From Xanthomonas sp. NCPPB 1128 (GTDB taxonomy: Bacteria; Pseudomonadota; Gammaproteobacteria; Xanthomonadales; Xanthomonadaceae): a stretch of DNA of 64,000 nucleotides. The notes beneath the pieces were generated by a model. That model saw only the letters and a list, made by a program, of their open reading frames with translations. It was not told the origin of the DNA and made no database searches. Position numbers and translations under genes: made by a program. The stretch is taken from positions 1 through 64,000 of the forward strand of contig NZ_LFME01000025.1 in assembly GCF_001043115.1 (NCBI RefSeq), in the 5' to 3' direction. Positions 14,435 through 22,467 of this stretch are shown here, piece by piece (the stretch's first letter is position 1; each line of letters opens with the position of its first letter).

Positions 14435-14881
14435 TTACATCGCCTGCTTGCGCACCGTCAGCGTCGCATCGGCCTTGCCGCCGCCTTCCAGTTGCAATTG
14501 CAGCGGCACGGCCTGGCCTTCGGTCAGCGCGCCCTTGCCCTGCATCAGCATCAGGTGCATGCCGCCGGGCTTGAGTTCGACGCGCGCGCCTGCAGCCAGC
14601 GGTACGCGCTCGACCGCGCGCATCCGGCTGACGCCAGCCACGACCGTGGTCTCGTGCAGCGACACATCGCCGAAGCTGGCACTGCTGGCGCCGACGACCG
14701 TCACCGGCTTGCCGCAGCCGTTGTGGAGCACGCCGTAGCCGGCCGTCATCGGCATCGCCGGATTCGGCGGCAGCCGCGCCCAGCCCTGCTCCAGGGTGAG
14801 GCACGCCGGTTCCGCGGCCGACGCCGAGGTGGCGGCCGCGCACAGCACGAACAATACGCCAGCGAATGGTTTGGTTATCAT
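14435..14881 (-). CDS. Periplasmic copper chaperone PCu(A)C-like protein
   Basis: This is a 148-residue secreted protein with an N-terminal signal peptide (MITKPFAGVLFVLCAAATSASA, cleavage near residue 22). The PCu(A)C domain carries the copper-ligand pattern H-x(n)-M-x(n)-H-x-M: LHETT ... RMRAV ... MHLMLM. The family delivers Cu(I) to cytochrome oxidase CuA/CuB sites or protects against copper. The start at 14881 gives a proper signal peptide. It is divergent from the enoyl-CoA hydratase, with only 34 bp between the two starts. Confidence 0.85.
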   Translation of the reverse strand: MITKPFAGVLFVLCAAATSASAAEPACLTLEQGWARLPPNPAMPMTAGYGVLHNGCGKPVTVVGASSASFGDVSLHETTVVAGVSRMRAVERVPLAAGARVELKPGGMHLMLMQGKGALTEGQAVPLQLQLEGGGKADATLTVRKQAM

Positions 14882-14915
14882 CGCCGAGTTTCCTTCTTCG
14901 AAAGCAGACCGCAGC

Positions 14916-15695
14916 ATGACGACGCTCATCGACGTGATCAACCACGGCCCCATCCGCGAACTGCGCCTGGCGCGGCCGCCGGTCAATGCGCTGGACACCG
15001 CGCTGTGCCAGCAGCTGATCCAGGCGATCGAACAGGCCGCGGCCGACGGCGCGCACGGCATCGTGCTGTCGGGCAACGAACGCCTGTTCTCCGCCGGCAT
15101 GGACGTGCCGCACCTGCTCAGCCATGGCGACGACCGCGCCAAGCTGCTCGGCAGCTGGCAGCAGTTCTTCGGCGCGGCGCGCGCCTTGGCCACCAGCCCG
15201 ATCCCGGTGGTCGCGGCGCTGACCGGCCACGCCCCGGCCGGCGGCTGCGTGCTGGCGCTGTGCTGCGACTACCGGGTAATGGCGCGCAGCCCCGATGCGG
15301 CGCATCCGCTGCAGATCGGCCTGAACGAGACCCAGGTCGGCCTGGTCGCCCCGGAGGGCATCCAGCGCCTGCTGCGGCGGGTGGTCGGCGCGCACCGCGC
15401 CGAGCGCCTGCTGGTCGGCGGCGACCTGGTCAGCGCCGAGCGCGCGCTGGAGATCGGCCTGGTCGACGAACTGGTCGACGCCGACCTGGTGGTGGCACGT
15501 GCGCTGGCCTGGCTGCTGGAATTGCTGAAGCGGCCGCGGCAGCCGATGCTGCAGACCCGTGCCATCGCCCGCGCCGACCTGGGCATGGCCCTGGCCGACG
15601 AGCACATCGGGCTGGAGCGGCTGATCGACGACTGGCAGGCACCGGATACCCAGGCCGCGCTGCGCGCGCTGGCGGCGCGGCTGGGCAAGGGCTAG
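14916..15695 (+). CDS. Enoyl-CoA hydratase/isomerase family protein
   Basis: This is a crotonase-fold protein of 259 residues. It has the N-terminal block RPPVNALDTAL, the oxyanion-hole segment FSAGMDVPHL and GHAPAGGCVLALCCDYRVMA. The residue that would be the first catalytic Glu of a true hydratase falls in GLNETQVGL, as in isomerase-like members, so the exact reaction is uncertain. The start at 14916 fits the family; upstream codons overlap the divergent copper-chaperone gene. A role in fatty-acid beta-oxidation is the default inference. Confidence 0.8.
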   Translation: MTTLIDVINHGPIRELRLARPPVNALDTALCQQLIQAIEQAAADGAHGIVLSGNERLFSAGMDVPHLLSHGDDRAKLLGSWQQFFGAARALATSPIPVVAALTGHAPAGGCVLALCCDYRVMARSPDAAHPLQIGLNETQVGLVAPEGIQRLLRRVVGAHRAERLLVGGDLVSAERALEIGLVDELVDADLVVARALAWLLELLKRPRQPMLQTRAIARADLGMALADEHIGLERLIDDWQAPDTQAALRALAARLGKG

Positions 15696-15861
15696 GACGC
15701 GTCCTCCATCCCCGAGCATGCGGCGCCGCGGTCGCGCATACCTGTGGCAAGGAAGCGCGGGGAAGTGGACGCCCGTCCACGCCCGAGCGTTGACGCGGCC
15801 ACCGGCACGCGCAGCCACAGCCCTTAGGCTTGGACCTCGCGGGCGGGCGCGGACGGCCCGC

Positions 15862-15867
15862 TATAAT
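15862..15867 (+). promoter_or_regulatory. Candidate -10 element of tesB
   Basis: A perfect TATAAT lies 31 bp before the TTG start codon of the acyl-CoA thioesterase. No good -35 hexamer is visible 16-18 bases upstream. Confidence 0.35.
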
Positions 15868-15897
15868 CGGCGCACGTCCGTCGCCAGGCCCCGCCTC

Positions 15898-16806
15898 TTG
15901 TCCGCCAAGCCCGCCCCCGTCGTCTCCGAACTGATCGAGCTGCTGTCGCTGGAGCGGCTGGAGGACAACCTGTTCCGCGGCCAGAGCCGCGACATCGGCA
16001 CCAAGTACGTGTTCGGCGGCCAGGTGCTGGGCCAGGCGCTGTCGGCGGCGCAGGCCACGGTGGAGAACGCGCGCCGCGTGCATTCGCTGCACGCCTACTT
16101 CTTGCGCGCCGGCGACATCGAGCACCCCATCGTCTACGACGTGGACCGCACCCGCGACGGCGGCAGCTTCTCGGTGCGCCGGGTCACCGCGATCCAGCAC
16201 GGCAAGGTGATCTTCTTCTGCGCGGCCTCGTTCCAGGAACAGGAGGACGGCGCCACCCACCAGTTGAAGATGCCGGAAGTGCCGCAGCCGGAAGACATCG
16301 AACCGACCCCGGCAGCGCGTCCGGAAGTGCTGGCGACGCTGCCGACCAAGGTGCAGCGCTGGCTCTCGCGCGGCGGCCCGTTCGAATTCCGCCACGTGTA
16401 TCCGCGCGACGAACTGAACCCGCCCAAGCGTCCGCCGTTCCAGCAGATGTGGCTGCGCCTGAGCGAGCCGGTCGGCGATGCGCCGGAGCTGCACCAGGCG
16501 CTGCTCGCCTACGCCTCCGACTTCCACCTGCTCGGCACCGCCACCTTTCCGCACGGCATCAGCTACTACACGCCGAACGTGCAGATGGCCTCGCTCGACC
16601 ACGCGCTGTGGTTCCACCGCCCGTTCCGCGCCGACGACTGGCTGCTGTATTCGCTGGACAGTCCCAGCGCGCAGGGCGCGCGCGGTCTGGCACGCGGGCA
16701 GTTCTTCACCCGCGACGGCACCCTGGTGGCCAGCACCGCGCAGGAAGGCCTGATCCGCGTGGTTCCCGACGCCGACGCCGCGGCGCAGGTGCCGGCCAAA
16801 CGCTGA
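15898..16806 (+). CDS. tesB: Acyl-CoA thioesterase II
   Basis: It hydrolyses acyl-CoA to free fatty acid and CoA. The 302-residue protein is a double hot-dog fold. The N-terminal part contains RGQSRDIGTKYVFGGQVLGQ and HSLHAYFLRAGD, and the C-terminal part contains ASLDHALWFHRPF with the conserved Asp and SPSAQGARGLARGQFF. Translation probably begins at TTG (15898, MSAKPAPVVSELIELL), since no ATG or GTG precedes the conserved region and a TATAAT lies between it and the upstream codons. A small membrane protein follows after 10 bp. Confidence 0.92.
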   Translation: MSAKPAPVVSELIELLSLERLEDNLFRGQSRDIGTKYVFGGQVLGQALSAAQATVENARRVHSLHAYFLRAGDIEHPIVYDVDRTRDGGSFSVRRVTAIQHGKVIFFCAASFQEQEDGATHQLKMPEVPQPEDIEPTPAARPEVLATLPTKVQRWLSRGGPFEFRHVYPRDELNPPKRPPFQQMWLRLSEPVGDAPELHQALLAYASDFHLLGTATFPHGISYYTPNVQMASLDHALWFHRPFRADDWLLYSLDSPSAQGARGLARGQFFTRDGTLVASTAQEGLIRVVPDADAAAQVPAKR

Positions 16807-16816
16807 GGACACGAAT

Positions 16817-17338
16817 ATGCGTCAGATCTTCAGCAGCCAACGTGTGGAAACCGCCGAGGGCGTCGCCGCGCTGCTGCGCGATGCCGGCATCGACGTGCGG
16901 CTGAGCAACGGCCGCTCCTACAGGACCCGCCGCAGCGGCCAGTTCAGCTATCTCGACCCGGTGGCGGCGCAGGCCCAGCCCACGGTGTGGGTGGTGCATG
17001 CCGACGACCAGCCGCGCGCGCGCGAACTGCTGCGCGACGCTGGCCTGCTCGACAGCACCCGCCGCGATCCGGAACAGGGCCGTGCCCCCTATCTGAACGA
17101 GTTCCGCTCGCAGGTGGAAGCGGACAGCGGCCAGCGCTGGGCCTGGCGCATCCGCATCGCCCTGTTGCTGGCGATCGGTGCGGTGGCGATGGTCATCGCG
17201 CTGCGCTATCTCGGCCAGCAGAAGCAGGCCCCCACGCCGGCTGCAGCGCCAGCGACCAGGCCGACCACCGCGCCACCGGCAGAAGCCGGCGACGACGAAG
17301 TGCGGGTGCGGGTGCAGCCGGCACCGCGCGACAACTGA
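16817..17338 (+). CDS. DUF2007-like protein with one membrane segment
   Basis: This is a 173-residue protein of unknown function. The N-terminal ~80 residues (MRQIFSSQRVETAEGVAALL ... TVWVVHADDQPRARELL) match the pattern of DUF2007, a small fold related to PII-like signal transducers. A hydrophobic segment at about residues 114-130 (IALLLAIGAVAMVIALRY) anchors it. The tail is low-complexity Ala/Pro/Thr and ends in acidic and arginine residues. It follows tesB by 10 bp, so it is probably cotranscribed. Confidence 0.7.
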   Translation: MRQIFSSQRVETAEGVAALLRDAGIDVRLSNGRSYRTRRSGQFSYLDPVAAQAQPTVWVVHADDQPRARELLRDAGLLDSTRRDPEQGRAPYLNEFRSQVEADSGQRWAWRIRIALLLAIGAVAMVIALRYLGQQKQAPTPAAAPATRPTTAPPAEAGDDEVRVRVQPAPRDN

Positions 17339-17499
17339 GTCACGCCGACCGCTCGTCCGCGCATGCGGCGGACACCGCCTGTGGCGATGACGTTCTGCCG
17401 AGGATCGCCCTTGCCTGACGGCGCGGCGCGCCGCACGGCCATGCACCTACCGCGCTGCACCTGCCGCTGTACTGCCCGGCGCGCGGCAGCAAAACGGTT

Positions 17500-17537
17500 C
17501 CCAAAACAAAAGCGCCCCTGCGCGGGCGCAGGGGCGC
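17500..17537 (-). terminator. Terminator of the EF-hand gene
   Basis: CGCCCCTGCGC (17513-17523) pairs perfectly with 17526-17536. On the minus strand the hairpin is followed by CTTTTGTTTTGG, which suits factor-independent termination of the EF-hand gene ending at 17592. Confidence 0.8.
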
Positions 17538-17591
17538 GGTCGATCGGCGCCTTGGTGCAGTGACGCCGCGGCCACCGCCGCGGCGGATGGC

Positions 17592-18194
17592 TCAGTTGCT
17601 GTCCGGGGTCGGCATCGGCGCCGGTGCGTCGCCGCCGCGTTGCCCGCCCGGGCGATGCGCCCAACGCTTGGCCTGCGCCGCATCGAACTCGGCGCGGCTG
17701 AGCATGCCGTCCTTGTTGGTGTCGGCGGCGGTGAACCAGGCATCGCGATGCTGCTTGGCGCGCAGCTCGAAGTCGGCACGGTCGATGTAGCCGTCCTTGT
17801 TCACGTCCATCTTGTCGAAGCGCGCGGCGAGCTTCGGATCGGCCTGCGCTTCGGCGCGGCTGATGCGGCCATCCTTGTTGGTGTCCAGCTTGGCCATCAT
17901 CGCGCCGGGCACGCCGTGTCCACCCGGGCCGCCGTGGCGGCCGTGCCGCGGCCACTCGTCGCGGCTGAGCTTGCCGTCGTGATTCTTGTCCATCGCGTCG
18001 AAATGTTCGGCCAGACGCGGATCGGCAGCGGCCTCGCTACGGTCGATGACGCCATCGCCGTTCTTGTCGAGCGCGGCGACGCCGCCGGCATCGGCGGGCG
18101 CGGCGGGATCGGCCGGCGGCGGTGGAAAGGCGTAGGCGGCACCGGACAGGACGGCCAGCACGGCCAGGGCGAGCAGCGGGTTGCGAGACTTCAT
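17592..18194 (-). CDS. Exported protein with five EF-hand calcium loops
   Basis: This is a 200-residue protein with a signal peptide (about residues 1-22, ending SGAAYA). It has five 12-residue EF-hand loops at about 43-54, 69-80, 104-115, 130-141 and 158-169: [48 protein letters not shown] and [12 protein letters not shown]. All calcium-coordinating positions are filled. A Gly/His-rich linker (about 83-96) separates loops two and three. Calcium binding in the periplasm or outside the cell is very likely; the partner is unknown. It has its own terminator and is divergent from bpt. Confidence 0.88.
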   Translation of the reverse strand: MKSRNPLLALAVLAVLSGAAYAFPPPPADPAAPADAGGVAALDKNGDGVIDRSEAAADPRLAEHFDAMDKNHDGKLSRDEWPRHGRHGGPGGHGVPGAMMAKLDTNKDGRISRAEAQADPKLAARFDKMDVNKDGYIDRADFELRAKQHRDAWFTAADTNKDGMLSRAEFDAAQAKRWAHRPGGQRGGDAPAPMPTPDSN

Positions 18195-18393
18195 GGGTCA
18201 CTCCCTGAGGATGATGAGGCACCTGCCGGGACGGCAGGCGTCCGGCGTCGCGAGCGGTCCGTGCAGCGGACCGGCACCGTGGCGCCTTCCCTGCAGACAA
18301 CGCCCCGTCGTCGCCGCGGTTGACCCGTCACCGGGCGCATTCATGGACGGGACAGTCGCGGCCTCTGCGATGGCGAAGCGCTATGCTCGACAC

Positions 18394-19155
18394 ATGGCCA
18401 TCCATTCCGACGCCAGCGACGACCTGCGGCTGTTCCAGACCGGCCAGCACGCGTGCGGCTACTGGCCGGAGCGGCAGGCACGCGATCTGGTGCTGGACCC
18501 ACACGATCCGCGTCTGGGCGCGCTGTATCCGCTGGCGTTGAGCTGGGGCTTCCGCCGCTCCGGCGATCTGGTCTATCGCCCGCACTGCGACCACTGCCGC
18601 GCTTGCGTTGCGGTGCGCATCCCGATCGAGGACTTCGTGCCCGATCGCAGCCAGCGCCGCTGCCTGGCGCGCAATGCCGATGTCGAGGTGCGCATCGTCG
18701 CCGCCGAGCGCAGCGAGGAACAACTGGCGCTGTATCAGCGCTATCTGCGTCATCGCCATCCCGGCGGCGGCATGGACGATCACGGCGCGCACGAGTTCGA
18801 CCAGTTCCTGATCGGCTGCTGGTCGCATGGGCGCTTCCTGGAGCTGCGGCAACGCATGCCGGACGGACGGCGTGGACCGCTGCTGGCGGTAGCGGTCACC
18901 GATATCGCCGCGCAGGCGCTGTCGGCGGTCTACACCTTCTACGACCCGGACGCCGGCGCACGCGGCCTGGGCACGCTGGCGATCCTGCAGCAGATCGCCT
19001 GGGCGCGACGCGAGGGCCAGCGCCACCTGTATTTGGGTTACTGGATCCGCGGTCACCAGAAAATGGACTACAAGCGCCGCTTCCGGCCGCTGCAGGCCTA
19101 CGATGGCCGCCACTGGCGCGACTTCGACGACTACCTGCGCCAGCTCGGCGGCTAG
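18394..19155 (+). CDS. bpt: Aspartate/glutamate leucyltransferase
   Basis: This is the Bpt-type aminoacyl-tRNA-protein transferase of the N-degron pathway. It moves Leu from Leu-tRNA to N-terminal Asp or Glu and so marks proteins for ClpAP. The 253-residue protein shows the N-terminal cysteine region [18 protein letters not shown] and [14 protein letters not shown], and the GNAT-like half with [21 protein letters not shown] and [18 protein letters not shown]. The start at 18394 is chosen because the family begins shortly before LRLFQTG. Confidence 0.93.
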   Translation: MAIHSDASDDLRLFQTGQHACGYWPERQARDLVLDPHDPRLGALYPLALSWGFRRSGDLVYRPHCDHCRACVAVRIPIEDFVPDRSQRRCLARNADVEVRIVAAERSEEQLALYQRYLRHRHPGGGMDDHGAHEFDQFLIGCWSHGRFLELRQRMPDGRRGPLLAVAVTDIAAQALSAVYTFYDPDAGARGLGTLAILQQIAWARREGQRHLYLGYWIRGHQKMDYKRRFRPLQAYDGRHWRDFDDYLRQLGG

Positions 19156-19245
19156 CCGACGGCGACTGGCATCGCGTTGCCGAGCCGTGCCGCCGCCCGT
19201 CGTCGCGCCATCGTGCGGACATGCAGCGCATGCGAAACTTGGCGC

Positions 19246-20478
19246 ATGACATCACGCCTCCTCCTGCTCGCCCTGATCCTGCTGTGCGGCGCCTGCGCGC
19301 GCACCGCTCCTGCCACCCGCCCGATGACCGACGCCGCCGCGCCAGCCGCCACGACACTGCGGCTGGCCACTTACAACACCTCGCTCAATGCCGACGAACC
19401 CGGAGGGCTGATCGCCGCACTGCAAGGCGACAGCGCGCAGGCGCGCAAGATCGCCGCGGTGCTGCAGCAGGTGCGCCCAGACATCGTGCTGCTCAACGAG
19501 TTCGACTACGACGATGCGCACCGCGCCGCCGACCTGTTCGAGCAGCGCTACCTGGCGGTGCCGCAACCGCACGGCGGCGCGGCGCTGCGTTATCCGTACC
19601 GCTACCTGGCACCGGTCAACACCGGCGTTCCCAGCGGCCTGGACCTGGACAACGACGGCCACGTCGGCGGCGAAGGGCGTGCGCGCGGCAACGACGCCTG
19701 GGGCTACGGCCTGCATCCCGGCCAGTACGGCATGTTGCTGCTGTCCAGGTACCCGATCGACGCCGCGGCGGTGCGCAGCTTCCGCCTGCTGAAGTGGAGC
19801 GCGATGCCCGACGCGCTGCGCCCGGTCGATCCCGCCACTGGCCACTTCTTCCACAGCGACGCGGTGTGGGCGCAGCTGCGGCTGTCGTCGAAGTCGCACT
19901 GGGACGTGCCGGTGCGCACCCCGCTGGGCGTGCTGCATGCGCTGGTGTCGCATCCGACCCCGCCGGTATTCGACGGCGCGGAGAAGCGCAACGCGGCACG
20001 CAACCACGACGAGCTGCGGCTGTGGCGTGAGTACCTGGACGATGCCGGCAGCGGCAAGGCGCGCTGGCTGTGCGCCGACGCCGGCCGCTGCGGCGGATTG
20101 GCCGCCGATGCGCATTTCGTGATGCTCGGCGACCTCAACAACGACGTGATCGACGGCGACGGCCGCCACGACGCGATCCGCGCCTTGGTGACGCACCCGC
20201 GCGTGCTGCAGTACCCCACCCCGCACAGCGCCGGCGGCGAAGAGACCACGCGTGCCTACGCAACCACCGGCATTGCGCACAGCGGCCCGCCGCAGCAGGT
20301 CACCGGCGATTTCGGCCCCAAGGCCGGCACCATGCGCCTGGACTACGTGCTGCCGTCGCGCACCTTCCGCTATCTGGACAGCGGCGTGTTCTGGCCGGCG
20401 TCCAGCGATCCCGCCGCGGCCATCGCCGACGGCAGCGACCACCATCTGGTCTGGGTCGACGTCGCCGCCGGACAGTAA
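19246..20478 (+). CDS. Endonuclease/exonuclease/phosphatase-family lipoprotein
   Basis: This 410-residue protein has a lipoprotein signal: MTSRLLLLALILLCGAC, with the lipobox LCGAC at about residues 13-17. The rest is an EEP (Mg-dependent phosphoesterase) domain: LATYNTSLN, VLLNEFDYD (metal-binding Glu), LLLSRYPI, HALVSHPTPP, MLGDLNNDV and DYVLPS ... SDHHLVWVD. The substrate could be DNA, a phospholipid or a phosphoinositide-like compound. It is alone in its context: 90 bp after bpt and before a long leader region. Confidence 0.85.
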   Translation: MTSRLLLLALILLCGACARTAPATRPMTDAAAPAATTLRLATYNTSLNADEPGGLIAALQGDSAQARKIAAVLQQVRPDIVLLNEFDYDDAHRAADLFEQRYLAVPQPHGGAALRYPYRYLAPVNTGVPSGLDLDNDGHVGGEGRARGNDAWGYGLHPGQYGMLLLSRYPIDAAAVRSFRLLKWSAMPDALRPVDPATGHFFHSDAVWAQLRLSSKSHWDVPVRTPLGVLHALVSHPTPPVFDGAEKRNAARNHDELRLWREYLDDAGSGKARWLCADAGRCGGLAADAHFVMLGDLNNDVIDGDGRHDAIRALVTHPRVLQYPTPHSAGGEETTRAYATTGIAHSGPPQQVTGDFGPKAGTMRLDYVLPSRTFRYLDSGVFWPASSDPAAAIADGSDHHLVWVDVAAGQ

Positions 20479-20835
20479 GCACAGGCGACAGAACACAACC
20501 CAGGTCGCGACGCGGCCGTACAGCACACCACCGGCGGCTCCATGGGCCGCCGCGTTGTTTCTGGCAGAGCATGGCCCGCTTTGCGCGCGGACCGCCTGCC
20601 GCGCGGCACGCGACCGTCGTCGTACCGGCCGGCGCCATTGCGGGAGGGGCTTCAGCCCCGACACGCGTGACTCACAACCTTCGGCACCGACGCCTTTCCA
20701 CGGCCAGCCCGCGGCGTTCGCCCGACTGCCGCGCCGAGCACCGCCATCGGCCTTGATCCAGATCAAGGGCAACAGCGCACCGACGCGGTCCAATGCCTCC
20801 CGCACCCGGTCGGGATGCGCAAGCGGAAGGCGAGC
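20479..20835. other. Leader region of the roadblock/PAS operon
   Basis: No gene is supported. The region carries a half-copy of the palindromic repeat at 20641-20662 and a perfect FNR-type box at 20753-20766. CAATGC at 20791-20796 is a weak -10 candidate at the distance expected for a class II FNR promoter centred on the box. Confidence 0.6.
20753..20766. promoter_or_regulatory. Perfect FNR/Anr-type box
   Basis: TTGATCCAGATCAA matches the TTGAT-N4-ATCAA consensus of FNR, Anr and related Crp/FNR regulators at every conserved base. Its flanks are also symmetric (CC/GG). The centre is 76 bp before the ATG of the roadblock gene, leaving room for a class II promoter with initiation near 20801. 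Binding by an FNR-type protein is inferred from the sequence only. Confidence 0.75.
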
Positions 20836-21198
20836 ATGCGAACGCAACAGTTGCAACAGGCGCTGGAGGGACTCAACGGCGCCACCGCCGATATCGAGGC
20901 CTCGGCGCTGATCTCCCTGGACGGGCTGATGATCGCCTCGGCGATGCCGCAGGGCATGGACGAGGACCGCGTCGGCGCGATGTCCGCGGCGCTGCTCGCG
21001 CTGGGCGAGCGCAGCGCGCGCGAACTGGCGCGCGGCGCGCTGGAGCGGGTGCTGATCCAGGGCGAATCGGGCTACGTGATCATGAGTGCGGCCGGCCGCG
21101 AGGCGGTGCTCACCGTGCTGGCCAAGCCCAGTGCCAGGCTCGGCCTGGTGTTCCTGGACATCAAGCGCGCCGCGCAGGCGCTGCAGCAGATCCTGTAG
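20836..21198 (+). CDS. Roadblock/LC7-domain protein
   Basis: This 120-residue protein consists of one roadblock/LC7 fold, the MglB-like family. In bacteria these often control small GTPases or act as dimeric scaffolds. The conserved core is ALISLDGLMIASAMPQGMDEDRVGAMSAALLALGERSA, followed by the second strand pair VLIQGESGYVIMSAAG and AVLTVLAKPSARLGLVFLDI. The start at 20836 is preceded by GGAAGGCG at good spacing. No MglA-type GTPase is encoded nearby. It is the first gene of a five-gene run and lies 70 bp after an FNR-type box. Confidence 0.88.
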   Translation: MRTQQLQQALEGLNGATADIEASALISLDGLMIASAMPQGMDEDRVGAMSAALLALGERSARELARGALERVLIQGESGYVIMSAAGREAVLTVLAKPSARLGLVFLDIKRAAQALQQIL

Positions 21199-21207
21199 GG
21201 GGCCGCC

Positions 21208-21708
21208 ATGCCGCTGCCGCCGATGGATCCGCCGCACGAGCCGCACCGCAGCGCCGAACTGCGCTATCACGACGGCAGCCGCCGCACGGTGTACTGGAGC
21301 GAACGCGAGGTGGCCTACCCGGACGGGCGCCTGATCGTCTCGCGCACCGATCTGGACGGCGTCATCACTCACGCCAACGACGCCTTCGTCGAACTCAGCG
21401 GCTGGCCGCGCGCGCTGCTGATCGGCGCGCCGCACTGCATCCTGCGCCACCCGGAGATGCCGCGGCGCGCGTTCCGTGAGTTGTGGGACACCGTGCTGGC
21501 CGGCGAAAAGTGGCACGGCTACGTCAAGAACCTGCGCCGCGACGGCGCCTGCTACTGGGTCTACGCCACCGCCTTGCCGAACGTGCGCGACGGCCGCGTG
21601 GTCGGCTTCACCTCCGTGCGGCGCAAGCCCTCGCGGCGGCGCATCGACGCGCTGCAGCCGCTATACGCGCAATGGCTGCAGGACGAACGCGCGCAGGCGC
21701 CGGCATGA
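21208..21708 (+). CDS. Stand-alone Aer-like PAS-domain protein
   Basis: This 166-residue protein is almost entirely one PAS domain. It closely follows the N-terminal PAS of the aerotaxis receptor Aer: DGVITHANDAFVELSG, RHPEMPRRAFRELW (residues 80-93, compare RHPDMP of Aer) and VKNLRRDGACYWVYATALP. In Aer this region binds FAD. There is no chemoreceptor, kinase or cyclase output domain, so any signal must pass to another protein. It starts 9 bp after the roadblock gene, and its stop overlaps the next ATG (ATGA). FAD binding is inferred from similarity. Confidence 0.85.
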   Translation: MPLPPMDPPHEPHRSAELRYHDGSRRTVYWSEREVAYPDGRLIVSRTDLDGVITHANDAFVELSGWPRALLIGAPHCILRHPEMPRRAFRELWDTVLAGEKWHGYVKNLRRDGACYWVYATALPNVRDGRVVGFTSVRRKPSRRRIDALQPLYAQWLQDERAQAPA

Positions 21709-22460
21709 GCTGCACCTTCCTCGTCGCGCCGGACTTCGCGCCCGAATATTTCGGTGGCTGGTATCTGCTCAGCACGGTGCTGCAGCGCCGCGCCGGCATC
21801 GGCCTGCGCCTGCTGATGCCGGCCGATGCCGCCGAACAGCGGCAATTGCTGGACAGCAGCGTCGTCGACCTGGTGTACGCCAGCCCGTTCGACGCCAGCG
21901 CGTTGATCCGCGAGCGCGGCTACCTGCCGCTGGTGCGGCCGCGCGGACACGCCGACGAGGTGGTGATCGCGACCGCGACCGAAGCGCCCGCGCGCTGCGT
22001 GGAAGACCTGCCCTACGGCTGCCGCATCGCGCTGACCGCCAACCACGACGTGCGCCTGCTCGGCCTGCGCCTGCTGGAACCGGCCGACCTGGAGCCGGAG
22101 CGCATCGCCTGGCGCCCGGCCAGCAGCTATGCCGCGGTGGCGCGGCTGCTGCTGGAAGGCGAGGCCGATGCCGGCCTGTTCCTGGCCACCGCCTATCACG
22201 GCCTGTCGCGGATGACCCGCGCGCGGCTGCGTCCGCTGGTGGAAAGCGCGCTGTGCGACATCGGCCACGTACTGCTGGCGCATCCTCGCCTGGGCCCGCA
22301 ACTGCCGGTGCTGCGTGACGCATTGCTCACGCTCGGCGATGCCGCGCATCGCAACGACCAGGCGGTGCTCGACGCGCTGGGCCTGGAGCGCGGCTTCGAG
22401 GCGATGTCCGCGGAGGACGCCGAATTCATGATCGACCTGATCGACACCTTGCTGGACTGA
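21705..22460 (+). CDS. Cytoplasmic PhnD-like substrate-binding domain protein
   Basis: This 251-residue protein resembles phosphate/phosphonate-type periplasmic binding proteins (PBP type 2): FLVAPDFAPEYFGGWYLL at the start, DLVYASPFDASALIRERGYLPLVRPR in the first lobe, and LEGEADAGLFLATAYHGL in the second. It has no signal peptide or lipobox, and no ABC permease or ATPase is nearby, so a cytoplasmic sensor role is more likely than transport. It overlaps the PAS gene by 4 bp. The ligand is unknown. Confidence 0.72.
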   Translation: MSCTFLVAPDFAPEYFGGWYLLSTVLQRRAGIGLRLLMPADAAEQRQLLDSSVVDLVYASPFDASALIRERGYLPLVRPRGHADEVVIATATEAPARCVEDLPYGCRIALTANHDVRLLGLRLLEPADLEPERIAWRPASSYAAVARLLLEGEADAGLFLATAYHGLSRMTRARLRPLVESALCDIGHVLLAHPRLGPQLPVLRDALLTLGDAAHRNDQAVLDALGLERGFEAMSAEDAEFMIDLIDTLLD

Positions 22461-22467
22461 GGCGCCC

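Noticed and set aside
20641..20662. Factor-independent terminator after the EEP lipoprotein gene
   Set aside because: It is a half-copy of the dispersed palindromic repeat without a T tract.
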